Shown here in pieces: positions 7,238-17,074 of a stretch of DNA of 64,000 nucleotides. Location of the stretch: positions 1 through 64,000 of the forward strand of contig NZ_JAER01000020.1 in assembly GCF_000519005.1 (NCBI RefSeq), in the 5' to 3' direction. This stretch comes from Nocardioides sp. J54 (GTDB lineage: Bacteria; Actinomycetota; Actinomycetes; Propionibacteriales; Nocardioidaceae). Both the position numbers and the translations under genes were made by a program. Positions within the stretch are counted from its first letter, which is position 1. Every line of letters begins with the position of its first letter. The notes below the pieces were generated by a model that was not told where the DNA came from, did no database searches, and saw only the letters and a program-made list of their open reading frames with translations.

Positions 7238-9269
7238 GTGCGTCTTCGCAGTCTCGGCGGCTTGGGTGCCGCACTCCTCACGGCTGGCCTGCTCGTCGGC
7301 CTCCCCAGCCCGGCGTCCGCGTGGACCGTCGGGGACCAGACCATCACGCTCACGCTCAACGACTCGGCGGCCGGGGGGAACTTCGACCTCGACTTCGACA
7401 AGGCCTTCGAGGCGACCACCGCCTCGGGTCGCGACGTCTACATCTACGCCCCGGTCGGCTGGCAGGACTCGGCGACCGCGACGCCCGACAACCCCGTGCC
7501 CGGCATCTCCCAGGGCTGGGACCCGCACCCCGACGACGAGTTCACGCCGTGCACCGACGGTGACGAGCACGTGATCACGCCCGAGCAGATCGCCGCCATG
7601 GGCGAGTCCATCGAGTCGATCATCTCCGTCGACGAGGCTCACTTCGGCCCGATCGGCAGCGACGCCCCGTTCGTGCTGCTGGCCTACAACGTGCCCGACG
7701 AGTCCTTCTACGACTGCGCCGAGACGACCTACACGGCCGGCTACTTCGCGCCCGACCTGCTCGACACCTACGGCATCAACGTGGTGACCGTCGACTCCTT
7801 CCAGTGGTCGCTCCGCCTCGAGCAGTACCAGGGCACGGTCGCCCACGAGGTCGAGCACCTGCTGATGAACTACTCCGACCCCGGCGAGCTGTCCTGGGTC
7901 GACGAGGGGCTCGCCGACTTCGCAATCTTCCTCAACGACTACGGCACGAACACCGGGCACACCTACTACCACCAGGTGTTCCACCGCGAGACCTCGCTGA
8001 CGCGGTGGGGCGGCGGCCCGGAGAACTACGGCGCGGCGTACACCTTCTTCCAGTACCTCTGGGAGCAGGCGGGCGGCAACGGTGACGGCACCTACACGCC
8101 CGACCTGGAGTACGACGGCGCGGGCGGCGACCTGCTGATCAAGATGATCTTCGAGGAGCAGGCCAACGGCGTCGAGGGCGTGCAGGCGGCGATCGACGCG
8201 TTCAACGCCCAGACCGGTGGTGACGTCCCGGACTTCTGGAGGTCTACAACAACTGGGCGGTCGCCATCGACGCCGACGTGGAGGGCAGTGACCTCTTCGA
8301 CGTCAAGGCGATCGACATGCAGACCGAGCTCGGCGGGCTGACCATCGACTGGGGCAACGAGGTCTTCTACGACGGCCGCGGCCAGTATCAGGGCAACATG
8401 AACCCGCAGAAGTGGGTCCGCAAGGGCAACGTCCCGGACCAGACGGCGATCCCGTTCGGCCTCTCGTACGAGACCTTCCGCAACCCGGGCCCGAACTTCA
8501 CCCTCGACCTCACCGGCACGCCGAGCACCCAGGTCGTCCCGCACGAGGGCGACACGCACTGGTGGGGCGGCTACGAGAGCCAGTCGGACCACGTCCTCGA
8601 CGTGGACTACGCCGGTGGCGACACGCTGTCGTTCTGGACCTGGTACTTCATCGAGGAGGGCTGGGACTACGGCTTCGTGGAGGCCCTGGTCGGCGGCGAG
8701 TGGCAGACCGTCCCGGTGACCTCGGGCGGCGCGACCATCACGACCGACGACGACCCGCACGGCAACAACACCGAGGGCAACGGCATCACCGGGACCTCCG
8801 GTGGCGCCTACTTCGTCGACGAGCCGACCTACCTCGAAGCGGAAGCGGCACTCCCGGCCGGTACGACGGACGTCCGGTTCCGCTACTCGACCGACGCTGC
8901 GTACCTCGACACCGGCTGGTTCGTCGACTCGGTTGCCGTCGACGGGGCGGCCGTCGGGGTCAGCTCGACGACCTGGCTCGACACCACGGCCACCCAGGAC
9001 AACAACTGGACCGCGCAGGTCGTGTCCGGCTGCGACCTGACCCCGGGGCGTACCAGCGCCGGGGAGATCGTCGACGGCGGGCTGCACGTCTACCGGTTCG
9101 AGGGCGACCAGATCCACCAGACCGGCTTCGACACCCAGTGCCTGCGCGGCAAGGACACCATCACGGTGATCATCACCAACCAGCCGTCCGGTGACCTCAC
9201 CGTGCTCGACGCCCCTACGAGTTCCGCCTCGTCGGGACCGGGAAGGGCAAGGGCAAGCAGAACGGCTGA
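7238..9269 (+). pseudogene. Secreted immune-inhibitor-A-like metalloprotease, two frameshifts
   Basis: A GTG start behind GGAAGGG opens a signal peptide (MRLRSLGGLGAALL, cleavage after ASA near residue 28). A zincin domain follows with HEVEHLLMNYSD and a downstream WVDEGLADF, an HExxH-type metal site. The frame is lost near 8236 (TTCTGG where TTCCTGG restores LEVYNNWAV) and continues in the next frame through a lectin/anchor-like C-terminal region (WGGYESQSDHVLDVDY; WTWYFIEEGWDYGFVEALV). It is lost again near 9212 (GCCCCTAC) and, once restored, ends with a basic KGKGKQNG tail at 9269. Both lesions equal one C missing from a C run. This is either a decayed gene or two sequencing errors in an otherwise full-length protein of about 676 residues. 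Confidence 0.72.
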
Positions 9270-9296
9270 CGTCTGCCACCGCGCGACCGGGGACCG

Positions 9297-10025
9297 TCAC
9301 CCGGGTCCGGGCCACCAGGCCCGGGCCCGGGCGGCGAACTCGGCGGGGGCCAGCTCGCCGGCGCCGGCGGGGATGACGCCGACGAGCGGCACCCCGGTGA
9401 GCCGGGTGAGGTCGGTGCGGTTGCACGTCTCGGCCACCCCGGGATCGGTGGGCCACGCGCCGATGACCAGCCCTGCCGGCTCGACCTGGACCGCGCGCAG
9501 TGCGGTCACGGTGAGCTCGGTGTGGTTGAGGGTGCCCAGCCCGGCGCCGGCGACCACGACGACCTCGACCGGTGACGACACGACCCCGTCCGCGCCGCGG
9601 CGGCGCAGCGCGAAGGTGAGGTCGCGGGCGACGTCGAGCAGAGTGCCGCCCTCGGCGTCGAGGCGGACCAGCAGGCCGCCCGCACCCTCGACGACCACGA
9701 GGTCGTGCTGCCCCTCGGCGACGAGCTCCCGGATCCTGACCACGTGCTCGCGCACGGTCGGGATGCGCACCTGCTGGCGGCGGGCGGCGGTGTCCGGCGC
9801 CAGCGGCTCGTCCAGCCCGACGAGCTGCACCGCGTCGACCCCGGCCAGGCGGCGCACCACCTCGACGTCGGGCACGTCCGGGTCCGGGCCGCCGATGCCC
9901 GTCTGCACCGGCTTGACGACGAGCACCCGCTCGCCGTCGGCGGCCGCGCGGGCCGCGAGCGTGGCGGTGGCGATCGTCTTGCCGACGCCGGTGTCCGTGC
10001 CGGTGACGACCACGACGCGCGTCAC
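9297..10025 (-). CDS. bioD: Dethiobiotin synthase
   Basis: A 242-residue enzyme that carboxylates 7,8-diaminopelargonate with ATP to form the ureido ring of dethiobiotin. A P-loop-like GTDTGVGKTIATA is at the N-terminus, VKPVQTG follows, and VVEGAGGLLVRL is the third conserved family motif. The GTG start at 10025 overlaps the bioF stop (GTGA), indicating translational coupling. It is the last gene of the bioB-bioA-bioF-bioD operon on the minus strand. It ends 28 bp from the broken protease gene. Confidence 0.93.
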   Translation of the reverse strand: MTRVVVVTGTDTGVGKTIATATLAARAAADGERVLVVKPVQTGIGGPDPDVPDVEVVRRLAGVDAVQLVGLDEPLAPDTAARRQQVRIPTVREHVVRIRELVAEGQHDLVVVEGAGGLLVRLDAEGGTLLDVARDLTFALRRRGADGVVSSPVEVVVVAGAGLGTLNHTELTVTALRAVQVEPAGLVIGAWPTDPGVAETCNRTDLTRLTGVPLVGVIPAGAGELAPAEFAARARAWWPGPG

Positions 10026-11149
10026 TGGTGCTCCTTCACGAGGGCGACCAGGGTGTCGACGGCGCGCGTCCAGTCGTCGTCGGGCACGCCCGCGGTGACG
10101 GTGACTCGCAGCCGCGAGGTCCTGTCCGGCACCGACGGCGGGCGGAAGCAGCCGACCCGCAGGCCGGCGTCGAGGGCGGCGGCCTGGGCGGCCACGGCGG
10201 CGCGGGGCGAGGACATCGGCACCGACAGCACGGCCCCGGCGGGCGCGACGACGCCGAGCGCTTCGGCGAGGGCGGCGACCCGGGACCGCACCGTCGCGCC
10301 CAGCTCCGGTCGGCGGCGGACCTCGCGCAGTGCGGCCAGCGCCGCCGCGGTCGGCGCCGGCGCCAGGCCGGTGTCGAAGATGAACGGCCGGGCCCGGTTG
10401 ACCAGGTGCTCGCGCAACGCGGCCGGGCCGAGCACGGCACCGCCCTGGCTGCCGAGCGACTTCGACAGGGTCGCGGTGACGACGACGTGCGGACGTCCCG
10501 CCAGGCCCAGCGCGGCGACCAGGCCGGGGCCGTGCACGCCGAGGCCGTGCGCCTCGTCGACGACCAGCAGGGCGTCGTACCGCTCGCAGAGGTCGGCGAG
10601 CTCGACCAGCGGAGCGGCGTCGCCCAGCACGGAGTAGACCGACTCCACGAGCACCAGCGCCCGCTCGCCGGCGGACGCGGCCTCGACGAGGCCGGCGCGG
10701 ACCGCGCCGACGTCGCTGTGCGGCACCACCGTGAGGCGCGCCCGGGAGAGCCGCACCGCGTCGACGAGGGAGGCGTGGACGTGCGCGTCGGACAGGACCC
10801 GCGTCGTGCGGTCCGCCAGCGCGGTCACCAGGGCGAGGTTGGCGTGGTAGCCGGTGGACAGCACGAGGGCCGCCGGCTGGCCGAGGTAGTCGGCGAGCTC
10901 CCGCTCGAGCTCGCCGTGCAGGGACAGCGTGCCGGTCACCAGCCGCGACGCGCTGGCACCGCCGCCCCACCGCAGTGCGGCGTCCGCCGCGGCCTGCCGG
11001 ACGGCGGGGTCGCGGGTGAGCCCGAGGTAGTCGTTTCCGGCGAGGTCGGTCGTCGCGTCGTCGGCCGGACGCTCGCGCAGCCGCCGGGTGAGCCCGGCCT
11101 CCTCGCGTCGCGCCGCCTCGTCGGCCAGCCAGTCCAGCCACCTGCTCAT
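10022..11149 (-). CDS. bioF: 8-amino-7-oxononanoate synthase
   Basis: A 375-residue PLP enzyme that condenses pimeloyl thioester with alanine. Family features: [16 protein letters not shown] near residue 40, [14 protein letters not shown] motif ([11 protein letters not shown]), [11 protein letters not shown] for the cofactor ring Asp/His, and the Schiff-base lysine in [13 protein letters not shown]. The ATG at 11149 overlaps the bioA stop as ATGA, so the two are translationally coupled. Length matches the family (about 380). Confidence 0.93.
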   Translation of the reverse strand: MSRWLDWLADEAARREEAGLTRRLRERPADDATTDLAGNDYLGLTRDPAVRQAAADAALRWGGGASASRLVTGTLSLHGELERELADYLGQPAALVLSTGYHANLALVTALADRTTRVLSDAHVHASLVDAVRLSRARLTVVPHSDVGAVRAGLVEAASAGERALVLVESVYSVLGDAAPLVELADLCERYDALLVVDEAHGLGVHGPGLVAALGLAGRPHVVVTATLSKSLGSQGGAVLGPAALREHLVNRARPFIFDTGLAPAPTAAALAALREVRRRPELGATVRSRVAALAEALGVVAPAGAVLSVPMSSPRAAVAAQAAALDAGLRVGCFRPPSVPDRTSRLRVTVTAGVPDDDWTRAVDTLVALVKEHQ

Positions 11150-12462
11150 CCCGCACGCACCGCCGCTCCTATCCCTGCGACGAGCCTGTCCAGCTCGTCG
11201 TCCGCAATGACGTAGGGCGGCATCGCGTAGACGAGGTCGCGGAAGGGCCGCAACCACACGCCCGCCTCGATCGCCGCCTCGGTGGCCGCCACCACGTCCA
11301 CCTCCCGGTCCAGCTGGACGACGCCGACCGCGCCGATGCTGCGCACGTCGGCCACGCCGGGGGTGCCGCGCAGCGGCTCGAGCCCCGACCGCAACCGGGC
11401 GCCGATCCGCTCGACGGTGCCCGCCCAGTCCTGGCCGAGCAGCAGGTCGATCGAGGCGCTCGCGACGGCGCACGCCAGGGGGTTGCCCATGAACGTCGGG
11501 CCGTGCATGACCACGCCCGCCTCACTGGCGGAGATCCCGCGCGCGACCTCGTCGGTCGTGAGCACGGCCGCGAGGGTGAGGTAGCCACCGGTCAGCGCCT
11601 TGCCGACGCAGAGCAGGTCGGGGACGACGAGCTCGCTGGCGAAGAGGGGGCCGGTGCGCCCGAAGCCGGTGGCGATCTCGTCGAGCACCAGGAGCAGGCC
11701 GTGCTCGTCGGCCACGTCGCGCAGCACCTGCAGGCAAGCGACCGGCCACGGCCACATCCCGCCGGCGCCCTGCAGCAGCGGCTCGACGATGATCCCCGCG
11801 AGCTCGTCGTGGTGCCGGTCGGCGATGCGGCGGACGGTGCGCGCCCACGCCCCGACCTCGGCCGCGCCCGCGCCGGCGCCCGGCGGTCGCGGCGCGAAGA
11901 CCTGCTCGGGCAGCAGGCCGCGCCACATCGCGTGCATGCCGCCGACCGGGTCGGTGACGCTCATGCAGTCGAACGTGTCGCCGTGGTAGCCGCCCAGGAC
12001 GGTCAACATCCGGGTGCGGTCGGGGCGGCCGGCGCCGCGCTGGTGCTGCAGCACCATCTTCATCGCGACCTCGACCGCCACCGAGCCCGAGTCGGCGAGG
12101 AAGACCCGCTGCAGCGGCTCCGGCGTGATCGAGACCAGCCGGCGGCCGAGCTCGACGGCCGGGGCGTGGGTCAGCCCGCCGAACATGACGTGCGAGAACG
12201 ACGCGGCCTGCTCGGCGAGCGCGGCGTCGAGGACCGGGTGGCGGTAGCCGTGGATCGCCGACCACCACGACGACATGCCGTCGACGACCTCGCGGCCGTC
12301 GTACGGGCCGCCGAGGGTGAGCTGCGCGCCGCAGGCATCGGTCACGAGGCGGACCGGGGTGGGCTCCGTCATCGACGTATAGGGGTGCCACAGGTGCTCG
12401 CGGTCGAACGCCAGCAGCTCGGTGGCGGCGTCGGTGGGGGCGGCGGTGGGGGCGGCGGGCAC
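11146..12462 (-). CDS. bioA: Adenosylmethionine-8-amino-7-oxononanoate aminotransferase
   Basis: A 438-residue class III aminotransferase that makes 7,8-diaminopelargonate using SAM as amino donor. It opens [16 protein letters not shown], whose HLWHPYTSM is a BioA signature. It has [13 protein letters not shown] near the substrate pocket, [13 protein letters not shown] for the cofactor phosphate site, [14 protein letters not shown], and the PLP lysine in [14 protein letters not shown]. It starts 17 bp after bioB and overlaps bioF by 4 nt. Confidence 0.94.
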   Translation of the reverse strand: MPAAPTAAPTDAATELLAFDREHLWHPYTSMTEPTPVRLVTDACGAQLTLGGPYDGREVVDGMSSWWSAIHGYRHPVLDAALAEQAASFSHVMFGGLTHAPAVELGRRLVSITPEPLQRVFLADSGSVAVEVAMKMVLQHQRGAGRPDRTRMLTVLGGYHGDTFDCMSVTDPVGGMHAMWRGLLPEQVFAPRPPGAGAGAAEVGAWARTVRRIADRHHDELAGIIVEPLLQGAGGMWPWPVACLQVLRDVADEHGLLLVLDEIATGFGRTGPLFASELVVPDLLCVGKALTGGYLTLAAVLTTDEVARGISASEAGVVMHGPTFMGNPLACAVASASIDLLLGQDWAGTVERIGARLRSGLEPLRGTPGVADVRSIGAVGVVQLDREVDVVAATEAAIEAGVWLRPFRDLVYAMPPYVIADDELDRLVAGIGAAVRAG

Positions 12463-12478
12463 GGGACGGACCGGTGAC

Positions 12479-13546
12479 TCAGGCGTTGGCCGGCACCTGC
12501 GTGCCCGCGCCGCGGCGACGGATGGACGGGCCGAGGTCGAGGCTGCCGTCCTCGAAGGCGGTCTCCGCGCCGAGGATGACGAAGCCGTTGTCGCGCAGCA
12601 TCTCCAGGTCGGCGCGGGCGTCCTGGCCCTCGGAGGTGAGGTAGTCGCCGAGGAAGATCGAGTTCGCGACGTGCAGCGCCGTGGCCTGCAGGCTGCGCAG
12701 GTGCATCTCGCGGCCGCCGGCGATGCGGATCTCCTTGTCGGGGCACACGAAGCGCGCCATCGCGAGGATCTTCACGCAGCGGGTGGGGGAGAGCTCCCAG
12801 GTGTTCTCGTACGGCGTGCCGTCGAACGGCATCAGGAAATTGACCGGGATCGAGTCCGCGTCGAGCGCCTTGAGCGCGAAGAGGGCCTCCACGAGCTGCT
12901 CGTCGGTCTCGCCGAGGCCGGCGATCAGGCCGGAGCAGGGGGAGAGGCCGGCCGACTTCGCCTTGCCGATGGTGTCGACACGGTCGTCGTAGGTGTGCGT
13001 CTGGACGATGTTGTCGTGGTTCGACTCGGCGGTGTTGATGTTGTGGTTGTAGGCGTCGACGCCGGCCGCCCTGAGCCGCTCGGCCTGCCCGTCCTCGAGC
13101 AGCCCGAGGCAGGCGCAGACCTCGACGCCGTCGTACTCCTCCTTGATCGCCTCGGTCATCTCCACGACCTTGTCGATGTCGCGGTCGGAGGGGCCGCGGC
13201 CGGAGGAGACCATGCAGACCCGGCTGGCACCGCCGTGGAGGCCGGCGCCGGCCTGGCGCAGCGCCTCGTCCTTCGACAGCCACGAGTACTTGAGGATCGG
13301 CGCCTGCGACCCGATCGCCTGGCTGCAGTAGTTGCAGTTCTCCGGGCACAGGCCGGACTTGAGGTTGACCAGGTAGTTGACCTTGACCGTGTTGCCGAAG
13401 TGCGCGCGGCGCAGCCGGCCGGCCGCCGCGACGAGAAACATCAGCTCGGCGTCGGGGGCGCGGAGCACGGCCAGCGCCTCGTCCTCGCTCGCCTGCCCGC
13501 CCTCGAGGATGTGGGTCGCGAGGGCGTCGAAGTCGGTGGTGGTCAT
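12479..13546 (-). CDS. bioB: Biotin synthase (radical SAM)
   Basis: A 355-residue radical-SAM enzyme that inserts sulfur into dethiobiotin. The [4Fe-4S] cluster ligands are C67, C71 and C74 in [12 protein letters not shown]. Later conserved segments include [30 protein letters not shown] (with the YNHN motif) and [15 protein letters not shown] (the R of the [2Fe-2S] site). It is the first gene of the bioBAFD operon. A BioQ-type palindrome sits 30 bp upstream of its ATG, so expression should fall when biotin is plentiful. Confidence 0.95.
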   Translation of the reverse strand: MTTTDFDALATHILEGGQASEDEALAVLRAPDAELMFLVAAAGRLRRAHFGNTVKVNYLVNLKSGLCPENCNYCSQAIGSQAPILKYSWLSKDEALRQAGAGLHGGASRVCMVSSGRGPSDRDIDKVVEMTEAIKEEYDGVEVCACLGLLEDGQAERLRAAGVDAYNHNINTAESNHDNIVQTHTYDDRVDTIGKAKSAGLSPCSGLIAGLGETDEQLVEALFALKALDADSIPVNFLMPFDGTPYENTWELSPTRCVKILAMARFVCPDKEIRIAGGREMHLRSLQATALHVANSIFLGDYLTSEGQDARADLEMLRDNGFVILGAETAFEDGSLDLGPSIRRRGAGTQVPANA

Positions 13547-13575
13547 GGGCTGCTCCTAGCGGGCGAGGCGGCTAA

Positions 13576-13590
13576 CTGAACAGTGTTCAG
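13576..13590. promoter_or_regulatory. BioQ-type operator upstream of bioB
   Basis: CTGAACAGTGTTCAG is a perfect inverted repeat with a 3-nt centre, 30 bp before the bioB ATG. It differs by one central base from the palindrome at 15604-15618. The TGAAC-N3-GTTCA pattern matches the BioQ sites described in mycobacteria and corynebacteria. Confidence 0.82.
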
Positions 13591-13641
13591 GTGGCGAGGA
13601 TAGCCCCGGATCGTCCGCCGGCGCCACGATCCGTCCGGGGC

Positions 13642-14253
13642 TCAGTCGTCGCCGATGCCGCGTGCGTGCAGCGCGTCGCCGGTCGCGCGGGCGTGGGCGA
13701 CCACGCGGATGACCAGCGGGGTGAGGTAGGCGCGCGGGCTGCGCTCCAGCCCGCGCGCCCGCGCGGCGTCGCGGGTCTCGCCCGCGATCTCCAGGGTCAG
13801 CGGGATGCCGCGGATCATCAGGGAGAACGCCAGCGCCACGAGGTCGGGGCGCACGCCGAAGCGGCGGAACGGTCCGAGCCAGCGGGTGATCGCGTCGATC
13901 ATCCTCTCGACAGACGTGCTGGTGGTGAAGGCCGTCGCCAGCAGCACCAGCGCGACGAAGGCGCCCACGACGACGAAGGCGTGCTCGGCGCCGCGCTGCC
14001 ACGTCTGGTACGCCGCCAGCAGGGCCATGCCGATGAGGATCCCGCGCAGCGCCCGGACCGCCCGGCCCAGGCGCACGCCCGCGACCACGCACAGTGCGAC
14101 GGCGAGGACGAGCAGGCCGGTGGTGGTCTCCGGGCCGCGGAACACCACGGCCACCACGCTGAGCGCGACCATGCCCAGCAGCTTGGTGCCGACCGGGAGC
14201 CGGTGCAGCACCGAGTGTCCCGGCTGGTAGTCGCCGATCGGGCTGAACGCCAC
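13642..14253 (-). CDS. bioN: Biotin ECF transporter transmembrane protein (EcfT/BioN)
   Basis: A 203-residue membrane protein from a GTG start. It has several hydrophobic helices (LLGMVALSVVAVVF; GLLVLAVALCVVAGV; ILIGMALLAAYQTW; AFVALVLLATAFTTS) and the coupling-helix motif pair (ARARGLERSPRAYLTPL, an A-R-G signature) that contacts the ATPase in EcfT proteins. It lies 3 bp downstream of bioM and completes the bioYMN biotin importer. It is shorter than many EcfT proteins (about 200-260) but includes the expected motifs. Confidence 0.86.
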   Translation of the reverse strand: MAFSPIGDYQPGHSVLHRLPVGTKLLGMVALSVVAVVFRGPETTTGLLVLAVALCVVAGVRLGRAVRALRGILIGMALLAAYQTWQRGAEHAFVVVGAFVALVLLATAFTTSTSVERMIDAITRWLGPFRRFGVRPDLVALAFSLMIRGIPLTLEIAGETRDAARARGLERSPRAYLTPLVIRVVAHARATGDALHARGIGDD

Positions 14254-14256
14254 GGC

Positions 14257-14967
14257 TCAGACCGTCCGCTCGACGCTCGCGCGGTAGGCCGCGACCACCT
14301 CGGCCGGGTCGCCGTCGGCGACGACCGCGCCGCCCTCGACGAGCAGCGCGCGGTCGCAGCGCAGGGCGAGGTCGAGGTCGTGGGTCGCCAGCACCAGCTG
14401 CTGGTCCAGGCCGAGCAAGAGGTCGCTGATCCGGCGCGCGTTGCGCAGGTCGAGCAGGGTGGTCGGCTCGTCGGCGACCAGGACCGCCGGGGCGGTGGCG
14501 AGCACGCCGGCGAGCGCGAGCAGCTGGCGCTGCCCGCCGGACAGCGTGTGCACGCTGCGGTCGGCGAGCTCCTCGAGCCCGTAGGACGCCAGCACCGCCA
14601 GCGCCGCCGCGGTGCGCTCCTGCTTGTCCCTGACGCGGTGGCGCAGCGAGAGTGCAACGTCCTCCACGACCGTGGGCATGACCAGCTGGGCAGTCGGGTC
14701 GGTGAAGACGAAGCCGACCTTGCGTCGTACCTGCCGGCCCTTGCGGGCCACGTCGAGGCCGTCGACCACGACCCGCCCCGACGTCGGCTCGACCAGGCCG
14801 TTGACCAGCCGGGCGAGGGTGGACTTGCCGGAGCCGTTGGGGCCGATCAGCGCGACCCGTCGCTCGGTCAGGTCGAGCGTGGTCTCCTGCAGGACGGTGA
14901 CCTCGGGGACCGGTCCGCCGGGGGTGGCGGCCCGGACGACGACCTGCTCGAGCTGGATCCGGCTCAC
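14257..14967 (-). CDS. bioM: Biotin ECF transporter ATPase (BioM)
   Basis: A 236-residue ABC ATPase. It has Walker A GPNGSGKST near residue 41, Q-loop FVFTDPTAQLV, signature LSGGQRQLLALAG, Walker B AVLVADEPTTLLDL and the H-loop in LATHDLDLAL. The FTDPTAQL variant near the Q-loop is typical of ECF-type ATPases. The GTG start at 14967 overlaps the bioY stop (GTGA), so I chose it over in-frame upstream codons. It forms a biotin importer with BioN and BioY. Confidence 0.9.
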   Translation of the reverse strand: MSRIQLEQVVVRAATPGGPVPEVTVLQETTLDLTERRVALIGPNGSGKSTLARLVNGLVEPTSGRVVVDGLDVARKGRQVRRKVGFVFTDPTAQLVMPTVVEDVALSLRHRVRDKQERTAAALAVLASYGLEELADRSVHTLSGGQRQLLALAGVLATAPAVLVADEPTTLLDLRNARRISDLLLGLDQQLVLATHDLDLALRCDRALLVEGGAVVADGDPAEVVAAYRASVERTV

Positions 14968-15563
14968 GCGGGCTCGACGGCGAGCTCGTTGCCCTCGGGC
15001 CGACGTGCCCGGCGGGCGACCAGGTCCGGGAAGGCGCGGTGCACCGAGGTGGCGACGAGGGCCATCACGACGTTCTTGAGGATGTCGCCGGGGAAGTAGG
15101 CGGTGTCGTAGACGAACGCCTCCTTGAGGCTGAGGTCCGCGCGCCAGGCGAGGTTGAGCGGGCCGAGCGTGTGGATGAACAGGAAGCTGCTGAGCAGGCC
15201 GCAGGTGAAGACGAGGGTGAACTCCGTCGCCCGCTCCCGGTTGCGGTGCACGAGGTAGCCGCACAGCGCGGCCGCCAGCGGGAACGCGACGAGGTAGCCG
15301 GCGGTGACGCCGCTGTAGTGCGCCGCACCGGAGGCCCCGCCGGAGTAGATCGGCAGCACCAGGCCCGCGACGAGGTAGAGCACGACGGCGAGGAAGCCGC
15401 GGACCGGGCCGAGCACGGCGCCGGCGAGCAGCACGCCGAGGGTCTGCAGCGAGTAGGGCACGCCCACGCCGGTCTTGATGTCCGGGAGGATCGCGCACAC
15501 GGCGATCAGGGCGGCGAAGCCGGCGACGAGCGCGACGTCGGTGGTGGGGGTACGACGGGTCAT
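14964..15563 (-). CDS. bioY: Biotin transporter substrate-binding subunit BioY
   Basis: A 199-residue S-component that captures biotin in the membrane. BioY features are LPDIKTGVGVPYSLQTLGVLLAGAVLGP with its conserved V/I-P-x(S/T)-x-Q-T pattern, several further helices, and YSGVTAGYLVAFPLAAALCGYL. ATG at 15563 is chosen because GGAG lies 7 nt upstream; a GTG two codons earlier would overlap that site. The BioQ-type palindrome is 41 bp upstream and shared with the divergent bioQ, so uptake and synthesis are regulated together. Confidence 0.93.
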   Translation of the reverse strand: MTRRTPTTDVALVAGFAALIAVCAILPDIKTGVGVPYSLQTLGVLLAGAVLGPVRGFLAVVLYLVAGLVLPIYSGGASGAAHYSGVTAGYLVAFPLAAALCGYLVHRNRERATEFTLVFTCGLLSSFLFIHTLGPLNLAWRADLSLKEAFVYDTAYFPGDILKNVVMALVATSVHRAFPDLVARRARRPEGNELAVEPA

Positions 15564-15603
15564 GGCCACTCTCCGGGGTGCGGCGGCTCGGTGGCCGCGC
15601 CTA

Positions 15604-15618
15604 CTGAACGGTGTTCAG
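15604..15618. promoter_or_regulatory. BioQ-type operator in the bioY-bioQ divergent gap
   Basis: CTGAACGGTGTTCAG is an inverted repeat with a 3-nt centre lying between the divergent bioY and bioQ starts. It is nearly identical to the site upstream of bioB. One site can serve both bioYMN repression and bioQ autoregulation. Confidence 0.85.
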
Positions 15619-15663
15619 GTTACGTTGACGGCAGAATCGGGTCAAACCGGAGGAGGGAGCCAG

Positions 15664-16176
15664 GTGCGCTACCGCAGGCAGGACGTGGTCGAGCGGGCGA
15701 TCGGCATGCTCGACGAGCGGGGCATCGACGGCCTCACCATGCGCAAGCTGGCCGCCGACCTCGGGGTGCAGCCCGGTGCGCTCTACCACCACTTCGCGGG
15801 CAAGGACGCGCTGCTGCAGGCCGTCGCCGACGAGATCCTGCGCCGCGGCCGGCGGCCGGCCGAGATCGTGGCCTGGGACGCCGAGCTGCACCTGGCCTGC
15901 CTGGCGCTGCGTGACGCGATGCGCCGCCACCGCGACGGCGCCGCCCTCATCGCGCAGGTGCACCGCGCCGACGCCGAGCCGCTGGAGCGGCCGCTGCGCT
16001 CCGCCCTCGAGCGCGCCGGCGCCGACGAGGACCTCGCCCGCGTCGGTGCCCGCGCCCTGCTGCGCCACGTGCTCGCCCACGAGGACGCCACCGACGCCGA
16101 CTTCGCGCTCGGCCTGGGCCTGGTGCTCGACGGGCTGCGGCAGCGGCTCGACCACCCGCCCGGTCACCCGTCCTGA
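15664..16176 (+). CDS. bioQ: TetR-family biotin regulator BioQ
   Basis: A 170-residue TetR-family protein. The N-terminal HTH reads VVERAIGMLDERGIDGLTMRKLAADLGVQPGALYHHF, with VQPGALYHHF as recognition helix. A C-terminal TetR helical domain (about 75-165) follows. The gene is divergent from bioY with a TGAAC-N3-GTTCA palindrome between, and a second copy precedes bioB. That arrangement identifies it as BioQ, the repressor of biotin synthesis and uptake in actinobacteria. The GTG start is supported by GGAGGGAG upstream. The 3' end overlaps the convergent remnant at 16164 by 13 bp. Confidence 0.87.
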   Translation: MRYRRQDVVERAIGMLDERGIDGLTMRKLAADLGVQPGALYHHFAGKDALLQAVADEILRRGRRPAEIVAWDAELHLACLALRDAMRRHRDGAALIAQVHRADAEPLERPLRSALERAGADEDLARVGARALLRHVLAHEDATDADFALGLGLVLDGLRQRLDHPPGHPS

Positions 16177-16679
16177 CCCGTCGTCGCGAAGGTGATGCCT
16201 CGCGGCATCCTGGCCAGCCGGTCCATCGGTGCGTTGCCGCAGGTGCAATTCTGCTGGACGACGACGCGCTGGCCGTCGACGTCGAGGATCCACCAGCGCC
16301 CGAGCGACATCGGAGGGAGCGCCACGGTGGTTGCGTTGGTCCCCGGCATCCGCACGTCGCCCTTGCACCTCGGCGCCGGCCTCAGCTGGATCGCCAGGTA
16401 GGTGCCGCTGGCCCCGCCGATGCGTACCGGCTGCGGTTCGGAGGCGTAGTACGCCGTCTGCTCCCGCATCGCGTCGACGAGGTCGTCGACGGTCGGTCCG
16501 ACCGGGACGACCGGGCCGGTGCCGCAGCGGTCCCGGGGGACGCCGTACCCAGGACCGGCCAGCTCCGTCTTGAGGATGACGGGGCCGTTGGCGAGGAAGA
16601 GGCCGTCGTCGTGGGCGTAGGTGTCGTCGGGCACCCTGACGTCGAGGGCAAGGGTGTCCCCGAGCGCGATGCGGTACCG
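16164..16679 (-). pseudogene. 3' remnant of a secreted or lipoprotein-like hypothetical gene
   Basis: In the frame ending at 16164 the translation becomes protein-like only from about 16679 (RYRIALGDTLALDVRVPDD). It continues through GPGYGVPRDRCGTGPVVPVG, RIGGASGTYLAIQL and NCTCGNAPMDRLARM to the end. There is no proper N-terminus: the frame upstream enters sigma-factor coding sequence in a different register. I read this as the C-terminal half of a hypothetical protein whose 5' half was lost in a deletion. A caller could start at the internal GTG at 16634 (156 residues). The cysteines and the extracellular-looking composition suggest an exported protein. I do not recognise the family. Confidence 0.5.
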
Positions 16680-17055
16680 ACCACACCACCTCGCGCTGAC
16701 CGGGGTCGAGCTGGCCCAGGGCCGTCACCAGGGCGACGTGCTCGGGGCCGACGTCGTCCGACGGCTCAGGCGGCCGGGCCTCGGCCTGGTGGCGGCGCAC
16801 GACGCCGCGGTGCCGCCACCCGCGGTGAAGGCGGTGGAGCGCCACCGTCCGGATCCAGGCCTCGGGGTTCTGCACCGCCTCGAGGGTGCGGCGCTTGCGC
16901 AGGGCCGTGATGAAGGCCTCCTGCACGGCGTCCTCCGCGTCAGCGAGGTCGCCGCAGATCGCGAACATCTGGACGACCAGCCGACGGTACGACGCGGCGT
17001 AGAGCCCCGCGAGGTCGCGCACCTCGTCCCGGTCGTCCACCAGCACCACCGCCAT
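16680..17055 (-). pseudogene. ECF-type sigma factor gene truncated in region 4
   Basis: From the ATG at 17055 the protein has a clear sigma region 2: LAGLYAASYRRLVVQMFAIC, then DLADAEDAVQEAFITAL (the DAED.vQeaF core) and NPEAWIRTVALHRLHRGWR. After a linker, region 4 begins (LGQLDPGQREVVW) and stops making sense right there; normally it goes on to the LRY and helix-turn-helix. The frame runs on into unrelated sequence, and the hypothetical remnant begins in another register at the same point. A deletion removing region 4 and the 5' half of the next gene explains both. It is unlikely to recognise a -35 element. Confidence 0.65.
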
Positions 17056-17074
17056 CCCGATCAACCGTCCCGCA

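Noticed and set aside
8278..10098. Open frame from the protease end across bioD
   Set aside because: After about 9212 the frame is out of register. The protease ends at 9269 in the restored frame, and the rest is antisense to bioD.
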